Positions 24,958 through 33,590 of a stretch of 64,000 bases of DNA are shown here, piece after piece. Position numbers and translations under genes: made by a program. A model generated the notes under the pieces. The model saw only the letters and a program-made list of their open reading frames with translations. It made no database searches and had not been told where the DNA came from. The first letter of the stretch is position 1, and each line of letters begins with the position of its first letter. This DNA comes from an uncultured Prevotella sp. (GTDB lineage Bacteria; Bacteroidota; Bacteroidia; Bacteroidales; Bacteroidaceae), in contig USJX01000003.1 in assembly GCA_900555035.1 (NCBI GenBank), positions 18,976 to 82,975 on the forward strand, in the 5' to 3' direction.

Positions 24958-24983
24958 AGGTTTTTATCGTTTCGAAATTTTAA

Positions 24984-25084
24984 TTCTTTTTCGAATCTTA
25001 ATTCTTTTTCGAAATCTTAATTCTTTTTCGAAATTAACATTCTTATTCTTTTTCGAAATTAACATTTTTATTCTTTTTCGAAGC
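24984..25084. repeat. Tandem TTCTTTTTCGAA repeats abutting the ettA stop codon
   Basis: TTCTTTTTCG starts at 24984, 25002, 25021, 25046 and 25071 (periods 18, 19, 25, 25), each followed by A/T-rich filler; a further degenerate copy begins near 24971. In the minus-strand transcript of ettA this is the 3' untranslated region, starting two bases after the stop. Confidence 0.85.
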
Positions 25085-25085
25085 T

Positions 25086-26783
25086 TTATTCCTCCATCAA
25101 CTTGCGATAGCGACCCTTCTTGATTTCTGTATCGCCCAGGCGTCGCGCCTTGTTGATTTCATACTCAGAATAGCTGCCCTCGAAGAAGAAGACCTCACCG
25201 TTGCCCTCGAAGGCAAGAATGTGGGTACAGATACGGTCGAGGAACCAGCGGTCGTGGCTGATTACCACCGCACAACCGGCAAATGCTTCCAAACCTTCCT
25301 CCAATGCACGCAGCGTGTTCACGTCGATATCGTTGGTAGGCTCATCGAGAAGCAATACGTTGCCCTCTTGCTTCAAAGCCAAGGCCAACTGCAGACGGTT
25401 ACGCTCACCACCCGAGAGAACACTGCAGAGCTTGCTCTGGTCGGTGCCCGAGAAGTTGAAGCGGCTGATGTAAGCACGTGCATTCACATCTCTTCCACCC
25501 AGACGCAAGGTCTCGTTGCCCTGGGAAATCACCTCGTAAACAGTCTTCTGAGGGTCGATGTCCTTGTGCTGCTGGTCAACATAAGCCAGCTTCACGGTCT
25601 CACCCACCTCGAATGTTCCGCCATCAGCCTGATCCAATCCCATGATGAGGCGGAAGAGGGTAGTCTTGCCGGCTCCGTTAGGACCGATGACACCCACGAT
25701 GCCGTTAGGAGGAAGCATGAAGTTGAGGTCGTTGAAGAGAACTTTCTCGCCGAACGCCTTCTTTACATGCTGAGCCTCAATCACCTTGTTACCCAGACGA
25801 GGACCATTAGGGATGAAGATTTCCAGCTTCTCCTCGCGCTCCTTCTGCTCCTGGTTGAGCATCTGCTCGTAAGAGTTCAGACGAGCCTTACCCTTAGCCT
25901 GACGGGCCTTAGGTGCCATGCGAACCCATTCCAACTCGCGCTCCAATGTCTTGCGGCGCTTAGAGGCAGTCTTCTCCTCCTGAATCATTCGCTTGGTCTT
26001 CTGGTCGAGCCAAGAAGAGTAGTTGCCCTTCCATGGAATACCCTCGCCACGGTCCAACTCCAGAATCCACTCGCTCACGTCGTCGAGGAAGTAGCGGTCG
26101 TGTGTTACGGCGATTACGGTACCCTCATACTGCTGCAGGTGCTGCTCCAGCCAGTCGATGCTCTCAGCATCCAGGTGGTTGGTAGGCTCATCGAGCAGGA
26201 GTACATCCGGCTTCTGCAGGAGCAGGCGGCAGAGAGCCACACGGCGGCGCTCACCACCCGAGAGATTGGTAACAGGCCAATCGCCAGGAGGACAGTGGAG
26301 GGCAGCCATCGCACGCTCCAGCTTGGAGTCGATATTCCAGGCATCGGTAGCATCGATGATATCCTGCACCTCAGCCTGACGCTGCATCAGCTTGTCCATC
26401 TTATCAGGGTCTCCGTAATATTCTTCGAGACCGAATTTGTTGTTGATGTCCTCGTATTCTGCGAGTGCATCATAGATTTTCTGCACACCCTCCATCACGT
26501 TTTCCTTCACGGTCTTGTTCTCGTCGAGCGGAGGATCCTGAGGCAAGTAGCCCACAGAGTAGCCTGGGCTCCAAACCACCTCACCCTGGGTAGGTTGCTC
26601 AAGTCCTGCGATGATTTTCATCAACGTAGATTTACCGGCACCGTTCAAACCGATGATACCGATTTTTGCTCCGTAGAAGAACGATAGGTAGATGTTCTTC
26701 AGAATCTGTTTCTGGTTTTGTGGGATAATCTTAGATACGCCCACCATTGAGAAGATGATCTTCTTGTCGTCAACTGTTGCCAT
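25086..26783 (-). CDS. ettA: Energy-dependent translational throttle protein EttA (ABC-F ATPase)
   Basis: 565 residues, no membrane segments. Two ABC ATPase domains: first Walker A GLNGAGKST and signature LSGGERRR, second Walker A GPNGAGKTT and signature LSGGERNR, with Walker B LLLDEPTNHLD and LLLDEPTNDID. The inter-domain linker (KTLERELEWVRMAPKARQAKGKARL) is the P-site tRNA interaction motif region of EttA. EttA binds the ribosome E site and gates the first peptide bond according to the ADP/ATP ratio. A -7 box on the minus strand (TATCTTTG, 26852-26859) gives a leader of about 70 bases. Tandem repeats follow the stop codon. Confidence 0.95.
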   Translation of the reverse strand: MATVDDKKIIFSMVGVSKIIPQNQKQILKNIYLSFFYGAKIGIIGLNGAGKSTLMKIIAGLEQPTQGEVVWSPGYSVGYLPQDPPLDENKTVKENVMEGVQKIYDALAEYEDINNKFGLEEYYGDPDKMDKLMQRQAEVQDIIDATDAWNIDSKLERAMAALHCPPGDWPVTNLSGGERRRVALCRLLLQKPDVLLLDEPTNHLDAESIDWLEQHLQQYEGTVIAVTHDRYFLDDVSEWILELDRGEGIPWKGNYSSWLDQKTKRMIQEEKTASKRRKTLERELEWVRMAPKARQAKGKARLNSYEQMLNQEQKEREEKLEIFIPNGPRLGNKVIEAQHVKKAFGEKVLFNDLNFMLPPNGIVGVIGPNGAGKTTLFRLIMGLDQADGGTFEVGETVKLAYVDQQHKDIDPQKTVYEVISQGNETLRLGGRDVNARAYISRFNFSGTDQSKLCSVLSGGERNRLQLALALKQEGNVLLLDEPTNDIDVNTLRALEEGLEAFAGCAVVISHDRWFLDRICTHILAFEGNGEVFFFEGSYSEYEINKARRLGDTEIKKGRYRKLMEE

Positions 26784-26903
26784 ATATATTATTAAATAAT
26801 GTGTATTTGTGAATAAATTGAGTAAATTGCCGAGTTTGGCACTAACAGTTGCAAAGATACATTATTTTTTTGTAATTCTCGCCTTTCTTTCAAAAAAAAG
26901 TTG

Positions 26904-26911
26904 TATATTTG
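26904..26911 (+). promoter_or_regulatory. -7 box before the MgtC gene
   Basis: TATATTTG, 73 bases before the ATG and divergent from the ettA promoter. Confidence 0.5.
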
Positions 26912-26983
26912 CATTTATTGTAGTAAAAAAGAGGCTCACGATGGGCTTCTTTCATCTTTTGATTTTTAAAAGAAAGGAATAAT

Positions 26984-27637
26984 ATGGATGCAACCTATGT
27001 AGACCTTACCATTCGTTTGTCTCTCGCCCTGGCTTTGGGTGGAGCGATAGGCATAGAGAGAGAGTATCGTGCCAAGGAGGCGGGTTTTCGCACTCACTTC
27101 CTGGTGGCTTTGGGCAGTGCGCTTTTCTGTGTGGTTTCTCAATATGGATTCGGATTCGAACTGAAGGATTCTTCCCGAGTGGCGGCACAGGTGGTGTCGG
27201 GCATCGGATTCTTGGGTGCCGGTACCATCATCTTTCAGAAAAATGTGGTTCGAGGCCTGACCACGGCAGCTGGCTTGTGGGTAACGGCGGCGATAGGTCT
27301 GGCATGCGGTACGGGCATGTATATGGCGGCGATACTTACCACGGCGATGGTGTTGATGGGATTGGAGGTGCTGAATTATCTGATACCGCAGTTGGGAACC
27401 TCTACCATCGAACTGAATTTCTCTGCACCATCAAGGGATAGCGTGAAGGAATTCATCAGTAAAATCAAGCAGAAAGGCATGGAAGTTCATTCTTACGAAC
27501 TGAAAGAACGAAGATTTTCTAAGGAAGAATTTGTGGAGGCGAGCATTGAAATAAAAGCCAAACGGGGTTTCCATACGCTGGAGATTCTGGATTATATGAA
27601 TGATTTCTCGGACGTCACGATTTCGACGATTAAATAG
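26984..27637 (+). CDS. MgtC/SapB-family inner-membrane protein
   Basis: 217 residues. The MgtC core (about 7-140) has the conserved GGAIGIEREYRAKEAGFRTH segment, SGIGFLGAGTIIF and RGLTTAAGLWVTAAIGLACG within four to five hydrophobic helices. A soluble C-terminal domain (about 145-217) follows. MgtC-type proteins are linked to survival at low magnesium and, in pathogens, to modulation of the F-ATPase; in commensals the role is unclear. Monocistronic, closed by a strong terminator. Confidence 0.9.
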   Translation: MDATYVDLTIRLSLALALGGAIGIEREYRAKEAGFRTHFLVALGSALFCVVSQYGFGFELKDSSRVAAQVVSGIGFLGAGTIIFQKNVVRGLTTAAGLWVTAAIGLACGTGMYMAAILTTAMVLMGLEVLNYLIPQLGTSTIELNFSAPSRDSVKEFISKIKQKGMEVHSYELKERRFSKEEFVEASIEIKAKRGFHTLEILDYMNDFSDVTISTIK

Positions 27638-27642
27638 AAAGA

Positions 27643-27691
27643 AAAGATAAAAAGGAGTTAAGACCATCATCTTAACTCCTTTTTATCTTTA
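27643..27691. terminator. Bidirectional terminator between convergent genes
   Basis: Long stem: AAAGATAAAAAGGAGTTAAGA pairs with TCTTAACTCCTTTTTATCTTT around a short loop; A/T tracts on both sides serve both directions. Confidence 0.92.
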
Positions 27692-27696
27692 TATGC

Positions 27697-28476
27697 TTAG
27701 AAAATCCTAGCCAGATAGTCGTAATGTTCGCCTTCTGCCACGAGTTCGCCATGCAGACCGCAGGTTTCGGCGATGGATTTGAGCAATGGAAAATCTACGT
27801 AGAGCCAGTCGAAACAGTCTCCCTTAATGTCTTTGTAAATCATCTGATAATCCACTTCACCATAGTAGGCACCATTCAGATTGATGTCGAAACTTCCGTC
27901 TTCATTCTCGTAGATATATTTGAGGTCGGAGGAATCGATAAGAATCTGTCCGCCCTTGTTGAGCAAAGCCTTGAGACGGTTGAAGAGGGTAGGGAGATGT
28001 TCTATCTTTCCGGCGATACCCGTTCCGTTCATCAGGAGGAGGATGGTATCGAACCCAGTTTCCAGATGTTCATCGAAAAGATTGATGCATTCAGCATCCT
28101 TTACGCCTCTCAATCTCATAGCCTCACAACTCAGGGGAGAAATATCTATGGCCTTTACCGAAGAAATATCTTGTTTTTCAGCAGTTTTCTCTTGTTTTGC
28201 CGAAGCATCTTTTGTGCTGCATTCCTTCTGCAAGGCGAGTGCATGGCAACCGGCACCGGCTCCCACATCCAGCACTTTTCCCTTGGCAAGCTTCAGAGCC
28301 TTCTGCTCCAAAAACGGCATCTCCTCCAAATTTCTGAAGAGATGTTTCACCGGCATTTCATCTTCTTCGAACATAGATGATAGCACACGTAATCTTCCTG
28401 CTCTTCCCGATTTCTGATAATCAAGGATAGCGGCACCCATCGGGTCTTTGTCTTTTGATAATATCTTTGTATTCAT
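27697..28476 (-). CDS. Class I SAM-dependent methyltransferase
   Basis: 259 residues. Motif I is KVLDVGAGAGCHAL (67-80), with the ribose-binding acidic residue at Asp111 (AIDIS) and a later LLLMNGTGI block in place of the usual post-II strand. Between motif I and Asp111 lies a hydrophilic insertion (about 87-106, CSTKDASAKQEKTAEKQDIS) that looks like a low-complexity loop expansion. The substrate is not evident. The DUF4143 ATPase stop lies 12 bases before the ATG on the same strand, so co-transcription is possible. Confidence 0.85.
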   Translation of the reverse strand: MNTKILSKDKDPMGAAILDYQKSGRAGRLRVLSSMFEEDEMPVKHLFRNLEEMPFLEQKALKLAKGKVLDVGAGAGCHALALQKECSTKDASAKQEKTAEKQDISSVKAIDISPLSCEAMRLRGVKDAECINLFDEHLETGFDTILLLMNGTGIAGKIEHLPTLFNRLKALLNKGGQILIDSSDLKYIYENEDGSFDINLNGAYYGEVDYQMIYKDIKGDCFDWLYVDFPLLKSIAETCGLHGELVAEGEHYDYLARIF

Positions 28477-28488
28477 TTATTTTGCAAT

Positions 28489-29757
28489 TTATGTATCGAG
28501 TAACCATTTCCATACAGGTATTACTTCGATATTCAATCCTTTTAGTTCTATATTTTCTTCTAATTCATATGTAAGAATGATAAGTCTTTTGCAATCAAGT
28601 ACTTTTGATAGTTTGATAAGTGCAGTTGATTCTCTTTCCCAAGTTTCATCAGACTTTTTGGGGTTGTAGCTTACCTGTATGGCTGTTGCGGCATCTGGTA
28701 TGTAAAAATCTACTTCCACGTTCTTGTTGTAAAAGAACACTTGCTCTTCCAGTCCATATCTTCGAAGTAGCTCCATCGCAACCATATTCTCCAATAATGA
28801 TGTGTCAACATCCATGGCAAGTATACTGATGATGCCGTTGTCCACAAAATAGTATTTGGGATTGGTCTCACGTTGAGTGAGATTGTCGGCAATATTCTTG
28901 ATGGGATAAACCAAGAATGCATCTTTAGAGTACTCAAGATAGTTAATGAGTGTAGGTTTGCTTAGTTTTGCACCTGTAGATGCTATTATATTTGTGAGAC
29001 GTGTAAAAGAAATCGGTTGCTTTACACTTTCTGCCAATTTTCTGAATAGAACTCGAAGAGAAAATTGATTTTCAATTTTGTTACGAGAAGCAATGTCTCC
29101 TAGGTAAATCTTTTGATATACACTATTGATATAATCTCTTTTTGATGCTAGTCTTGCTCCTTCTGGGAAACCGCCAAAACGGAAATAATTAGTGAAATGT
29201 CGTTGTACTTCAGCTCTTCCAAAGGTGGTTGCGAGAGTATTTGAATCATAAGACACTTCATTGGCTTGGAGAAATTCGGGAAAACTATATGGCATGATGT
29301 GTTTGGTGATATAGCGTCCTCCTAAAGTTGTTGCTACATCACTGCCAAGCATCTTTGCATTGCTGCCTGTAATATAGACTCTGTATTTGTTGTCTGCCAA
29401 TCGGCGTGCGAATTTTTCCCAACCGTTGATGTTTTGTATTTCATCAAGAAATAGAATAGGACGTTCTTTTGACATCATACCATGAACTTCAAGGATAAGA
29501 TTAAGTTCTTGTGCAGTCATCCCCATCAGACGTTCATCCTCAAAATTGATGTAGAGCATGGAGTCCCAGGTGATTCCCCGTTTCAGGTTTTGTTGAATCT
29601 GCTGATAGAGCATGAAAGATTTGCCAGCTCGTCTGACGCCAATCAGAACATAGTTGGCAAAATCTTCCATTTGGAAGTTTCTTGGAACGATCTGTTGAAA
29701 TTCTACTTCTTTTCTGTTCTCCAAGAGTATTTCTCTGATTACTTCTTTTTGTATCAT
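28489..29757 (-). CDS. AAA-type ATPase with DUF4143 domain
   Basis: 422 residues. Walker A GVRRAGKS (40-47) and Walker B ILFLDEIQN (101-109) belong to the AAA_14 ATPase module; the C-terminal half (about 220-400) is the DUF4143 domain with a nuclease-like YFVDNGIIS and VDFYIPD segment. Many paralogues occur in Bacteroidetes genomes; the cellular role is not known, and mobility or defence has been suggested for the group. Codon use is more AT-rich than that of ettA. A promoter and a palindrome (29784-29819) lie just upstream. Confidence 0.88.
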   Translation of the reverse strand: MIQKEVIREILLENRKEVEFQQIVPRNFQMEDFANYVLIGVRRAGKSFMLYQQIQQNLKRGITWDSMLYINFEDERLMGMTAQELNLILEVHGMMSKERPILFLDEIQNINGWEKFARRLADNKYRVYITGSNAKMLGSDVATTLGGRYITKHIMPYSFPEFLQANEVSYDSNTLATTFGRAEVQRHFTNYFRFGGFPEGARLASKRDYINSVYQKIYLGDIASRNKIENQFSLRVLFRKLAESVKQPISFTRLTNIIASTGAKLSKPTLINYLEYSKDAFLVYPIKNIADNLTQRETNPKYYFVDNGIISILAMDVDTSLLENMVAMELLRRYGLEEQVFFYNKNVEVDFYIPDAATAIQVSYNPKKSDETWERESTALIKLSKVLDCKRLIILTYELEENIELKGLNIEVIPVWKWLLDT

Positions 29758-29783
29758 AACTCAATATTGTTTAATTGATTTTG

Positions 29784-29819
29784 CAAAAATACAACTATTT
29801 TGTTAAACCGGCTAAACAA
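29784..29819 (-). promoter_or_regulatory. -7 box and overlapping palindrome upstream of the DUF4143 ATPase
   Basis: CAAAAATA (29784-29791) is TATTTTTG on the minus strand. At 29800-29819 the palindrome TTGTTAAACCGGCTAAACAA, centred on CCGG, covers where the -33 box would be. That is a typical place for a repressor operator, possibly autoregulatory (inference). Confidence 0.5.
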
Positions 29820-29886
29820 TATGCATAATTTAACATAAAAGTCTCTTTATATCATAGCTGATATCATTTTTTAAGATAGCAGATAA

Positions 29887-30552
29887 TTATCTGCTGCTGC
29901 TTAGTATTTCTCCCACCTTTTGCTTTTCGCTGTCAAAGCTGAATAGCTGATAGATGAGGCCTGTATTCTGAAGATCCACGATATGTGGCGCCATCATTTT
30001 GAGTGCTTTCAGCTGTTCATCGTCGAAAGAGAATATCTTCATGATGCGGACCACCTGGGCGCAGGAATAGTAACAGCCGAGGCTAGCCACTTCTATCAGA
30101 TCGAACTTGTTGTCATCAAAGCTTGCCTTCTTCACCTTATTATATAGTTTGGAGAAGGAAGCATCATCGAGACAATAGCCGTAATCCATTCTGCCATCGG
30201 GATCACATCTTCCATCGTAGATGGGTGGGGTAGGGTGTTGTGGCTGCTGTACATTCGATGTTTGGCTGTTTGCTTCTATGATTCTTGTATCGTACTGCAC
30301 AACCTTTCCGTTTCTGTCGAAGAAGACCGTGATGTACTTGGAATCTCCAAACAGATAATTATATTTGTCATATTCCCATTTGTCCCCATACATGTCGAAA
30401 CTGGTGAGCTTAGGTTCTCCAAGAATGGCTATTACTTCCTGCTTGGTCATTCCCCGCTCCACGTTTCTTTTTCCTTTAGCCGAAGCCGAGAGGCATACGG
30501 CAAACATCAATATGGTTGTGGCGATGAGCGCCATCACTTCATTTCTTTTCAT
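29887..30552 (-). CDS. Secreted protein with BamE-like and DUF4476 domains
   Basis: 221 residues with a signal peptide (MALIATTILMFAVCLSASA). The first mature part (about 28-80: VERGMTKQEVIAILGEPKLTSFDMYGDKWEYD) resembles the small SmpA/BamE-type fold used in lipoproteins of the envelope, but there is no lipobox. The second part (about 125-218) follows the DUF4476 pattern (FSKLYNKVKKASFDDNKFDLIEVAS; VRIMKIFSFDDEQLKALKMM). Function unknown. A -7 box on the minus strand lies at 30596-30603. Confidence 0.72.
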   Translation of the reverse strand: MKRNEVMALIATTILMFAVCLSASAKGKRNVERGMTKQEVIAILGEPKLTSFDMYGDKWEYDKYNYLFGDSKYITVFFDRNGKVVQYDTRIIEANSQTSNVQQPQHPTPPIYDGRCDPDGRMDYGYCLDDASFSKLYNKVKKASFDDNKFDLIEVASLGCYYSCAQVVRIMKIFSFDDEQLKALKMMAPHIVDLQNTGLIYQLFSFDSEKQKVGEILSSSR

Positions 30553-30782
30553 AAGCTAAACTGTTTTTATAAGTTATTATATTGTTTTATGGTTGCAAAA
30601 GTACTACTTTCTTTTGAAATAAAAAGAGGAGGATTCCCTAAAGTAGAAGGGAAAATCCCTATTCTCGATTTGCAGAGCCTAGTGGCAACATTCTTTGGTA
30701 GTACGACTATACACCCTTTAGTTGTATAGCTATATATCCATTGGTCGTATGACTGTTCTATACTTCGAAAAAAAGAATGGTC

Positions 30783-31385
30783 TTAGTCCCACCACGTTTG
30801 TGCATAGTAGGCAAGTAACTTATGGTATAAGTACCATGCTTTCAACTGGTATAGTTCATGAGGATGCTCTATATACCAATCTTTAGCTTTTTGGTTATGT
30901 GATAATTTCAGATAGCGGTCAAGGTTTTTCATATTTACCTTTACCAAGCAATGGTACTTCACATTGTCGTCTTTCATTTTATAGAACTTTCCATCATCTA
31001 TTGGCACAAACTCCATCTCTCCTTCATATTCGAAAAGATCAACATCGTGGTCAAACATAATGTCATGAAGCTTGATAGCGATTTTAAGCCAACGTACTAT
31101 TGGTTCGTAAGTTTCCGTAGTGGCAATATGTCCGTGCTTGTAGTATTCAATCTGTTCCTCAATTTGTGTTCTCTGTAACCAGTAGAAATGTCCATATTCA
31201 AATGGGTACGTATGGAATGCTGCCTGTTTGATGAGTTGCCAGTGCTTTTTGTTACAGCACACTCTAAACCAACAGCAAATAGAACGATATTTGCTTGTAA
31301 TATGGCAATACCACCAAATATCTATGTTTTCCCATAGTTTGGCAAGGCCTTTCTTCTCTTCCCTATCAATTAATTTTAAACTCAT
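30783..31385 (-). CDS. Uncharacterised protein rich in Trp, Tyr and His
   Basis: 200 residues from the ATG at 31385; the longer frame starts with TTG at 31400, which lies in the GGAG ribosome site. No family recognised. The protein is soluble-looking, highly aromatic (WENIDIWWYCHITSKY, YAQTWWD end) and basic with a cysteine-rich patch (CCWFRVCCNKKHW, near 38-50). It is AT-rich compared with its neighbours and lies next to the AT-rich AlbA/nuclease unit, divergently oriented. It may belong to the same acquired segment. Confidence 0.6.
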   Translation of the reverse strand: MSLKLIDREEKKGLAKLWENIDIWWYCHITSKYRSICCWFRVCCNKKHWQLIKQAAFHTYPFEYGHFYWLQRTQIEEQIEYYKHGHIATTETYEPIVRWLKIAIKLHDIMFDHDVDLFEYEGEMEFVPIDDGKFYKMKDDNVKYHCLVKVNMKNLDRYLKLSHNQKAKDWYIEHPHELYQLKAWYLYHKLLAYYAQTWWD

Positions 31386-31521
31386 ATCTCTATTCTCCAA
31401 TTAAAACGCCACAAAGATACTAATTATATCTGAAAATGAGAAGAATAAAGCGAAAAAATCCATCTTTTGTTTGTAAGTTTGTGATTTTTTGATTAACTTT
31501 ACCGGCGAATAGGCAAAGAGG

Positions 31522-33579
31522 ATGACAAATGATGTTCCCCTTACCGATAATATAATTAAGAAAATGAGAACAGCGAAGGAATTATTTGCAGAGCTAAATA
31601 GCTTTGATGAAAATAGAAGAATAGAGGCCAAGTCGGCATCGACTGTTGGCAAGAGCATGATGGAAACGGTTTGTGCTTTTGCCAACGAGCCAGGTCTGTG
31701 CGGTGGCTATCTGCTTTTAGGTGCCAAGCGTACCGGAATAGCTGAAGACGGCAGGCCTATTTATGAGCCTGAGAATATAGAGAATACTGACAAGATTCAA
31801 TCTGATTTTGTCGCTATGTGCAATTCAATGTTCAATGTCCGTATTCGCCCGATTATTAATGTGGAAGAATATTTGGGTAAGACAGTTATTGTTGTCAAAA
31901 TCGAAGAGTTACCTGAGAGTCAGAAGCCTGCGTATTTTGCCAAGCGTGGTTTGCCTGAGGGGGCGTTTCGTCGTATAGGTCCTTCTGATGAAAAATGCTC
32001 AGAAGAGGATATGTATCTTTTCTATCAATCTGCTGATACCTATGATAGTTGTATTGTAGATGATGCAGACCTTGATGATATAGATGAGAATGCACTCAAT
32101 TTCTATCGTAAACTTCGCAAGGAAGTGAATCCTGATGCGGAAGAACTGACGCTGAATGATGTAGATTTGTTGAGGGCATTAGGAGCTATAAAGAAGAATA
32201 AGCAAGGTGGATATGATTTGACTTATACGGGGCTCTTGGTTTTTGGAAAACAAATGTCGCTTCGTCGTTTGGTTCCTTCTTTCAGAGTTGATTACATTAG
32301 AATTTCTGGCAATCAATGGTTAGCTGATGGCGATAATCGCTTTGAGCAAACTATCGATATGCGCGGACCATTAATCCTCATGGTAAACAAGGCATGTAGT
32401 GCTGTGATGGATGACCTGCCAAAAGGCTTTGAACTGAAGAAAGATTCCATGCAGGCATCTACACCAGCGATTCTTCCCAATAAGGTATTACGTGAGGCGA
32501 TAGTCAATTCGTATATTCATCGTTCTAATCGAGTGAATCAGTCGATTCAGATTATCCGCTATTCCAATCGTATTGAGATTCACAATCCAGGCTATTCTCT
32601 GAAACCTCAGGATGATTGGGGAGAACCAGGTTCTATGCTTCGCAATCCAAGAATCAGTGAGATTTTCCATGATACGAATCTTGCTGAGACTAAGGGTACT
32701 GGTATTGGTGCGATGCGCAGATTGATGAAGGAGGCAGGCTTGATGCCGCCGACTTTTGAGTCGAACCATGAAGCGAATAAGTTTACGGCAAGACTTCTGC
32801 TCCATCATTTCCTCAGCAAGGAGAATATGGAGTGGTTGGCTCAATATGCCGAGTTTGGCTTGGTGAATGAGCAGAAGCTGGCTCTAGTCTTCGTGAGAGA
32901 AGTGGGTGCGATAGATAATGCTACGTATCGCCAGCTGGATTCTTCGATTACGCATGCCCGTGCACGCTTGGAGATTCATAAGCTTTGCGATCTTGGATTC
33001 CTAGAGAAGAAGGGGCAGGGTCGTAACACTTACTATATAAGAACCTCTAAGGTGGTATCCTTAGGCGAAAGGTTACGACCTCAGGACGAAAGGTTACTAC
33101 CTCAGCATGGTACATTAGGCGAAAGGTTACGACCTCAGGACGAAAGGTTACTACCTCAGGACGAAAGGTTACGACCTCAGCATGGTATATTAGTCGAAAG
33201 ATACCAAGGTGAAGATGAAAGGAACCAAGCTTACCTTGGTACCTTTGAAGAGGAATGTATGTTAAAACCTCGTGCAGAGTTGGTACGAGAACTTCCTAAT
33301 GAATTGCAAGAAAGAGTTAATAATATCGGTAACCGAGCTTCTCGTGAGACAGTATGCCAACTCTTAATAGATTTATGTGCATTTAAGCCATATAGTTATG
33401 AGGAACTAGCTTCTATTTTGCAACGGTCGCCTAAGGCATTAAAGGATAAATATCTGAAACCTTTGAGATTAGCAAACAAGCTCTTCTATTGGATTCCCGA
33501 GATGATTAATCATCCACTGCAAAAGTATGTAGCTGACCCCTCGATGGCGAGAAGTAGCAATAAAAAAAGAAAACAATAG
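31522..33579 (+). CDS. AlbA_2 / GHKL-ATPase-like protein (RecG-like) with tandem repeat insert
   Basis: 685 residues. An N-terminal AlbA_2 domain of the Schlafen type (about 15-180: IEAKSASTVGKSMMETVCAFAN, GGYLLLGAKR, GAFRRIGPSDEKCSEEDMY) is followed by the C-terminal ATPase-like module of so-called RecG-like proteins (LREAIVNSYIHRS, IEIHNPGYS, GTGIGAMRRLM). Two winged-helix-like regions lie at about 450-510 and 610-660. Between them is a tandem repeat of ERLRPQD/ERLLPQH units (514-570). An internal ATG at 31564 is a possible alternative start because the ribosome site before 31522 is too close. Often described as a transcriptional regulator; Schlafen/AlbA proteins also occur in defence. The nuclease gene follows after 11 bases. 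Confidence 0.82.
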   Translation: MTNDVPLTDNIIKKMRTAKELFAELNSFDENRRIEAKSASTVGKSMMETVCAFANEPGLCGGYLLLGAKRTGIAEDGRPIYEPENIENTDKIQSDFVAMCNSMFNVRIRPIINVEEYLGKTVIVVKIEELPESQKPAYFAKRGLPEGAFRRIGPSDEKCSEEDMYLFYQSADTYDSCIVDDADLDDIDENALNFYRKLRKEVNPDAEELTLNDVDLLRALGAIKKNKQGGYDLTYTGLLVFGKQMSLRRLVPSFRVDYIRISGNQWLADGDNRFEQTIDMRGPLILMVNKACSAVMDDLPKGFELKKDSMQASTPAILPNKVLREAIVNSYIHRSNRVNQSIQIIRYSNRIEIHNPGYSLKPQDDWGEPGSMLRNPRISEIFHDTNLAETKGTGIGAMRRLMKEAGLMPPTFESNHEANKFTARLLLHHFLSKENMEWLAQYAEFGLVNEQKLALVFVREVGAIDNATYRQLDSSITHARARLEIHKLCDLGFLEKKGQGRNTYYIRTSKVVSLGERLRPQDERLLPQHGTLGERLRPQDERLLPQDERLRPQHGILVERYQGEDERNQAYLGTFEEECMLKPRAELVRELPNELQERVNNIGNRASRETVCQLLIDLCAFKPYSYEELASILQRSPKALKDKYLKPLRLANKLFYWIPEMINHPLQKYVADPSMARSSNKKRKQ
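33063..33195 (+). repeat. 21-base tandem repeat inside the AlbA_2 gene
   Basis: Units of the type GACGAAAGGTTACGACCTCAG repeat about six times, with every third or so separated by CATGGTAcATTAg-type spacers; two larger blocks (from 33063 and from 33117) are nearly identical. The units keep frame and encode E-R-L-R/L-P-Q-D/H. Confidence 0.9.
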
Positions 33580-33590
33580 GATTAAGATAT

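Noticed and set aside
24984..25084. CRISPR-like array
   Set aside because: Spacers of 8-15 bases are themselves similar; this is a simple tandem repeat.
25221..26687. 488-codon open frame antisense to ettA
   Set aside because: Shadow of a strongly biased, highly conserved gene; its Leu/Val/His-rich sequence matches no family.
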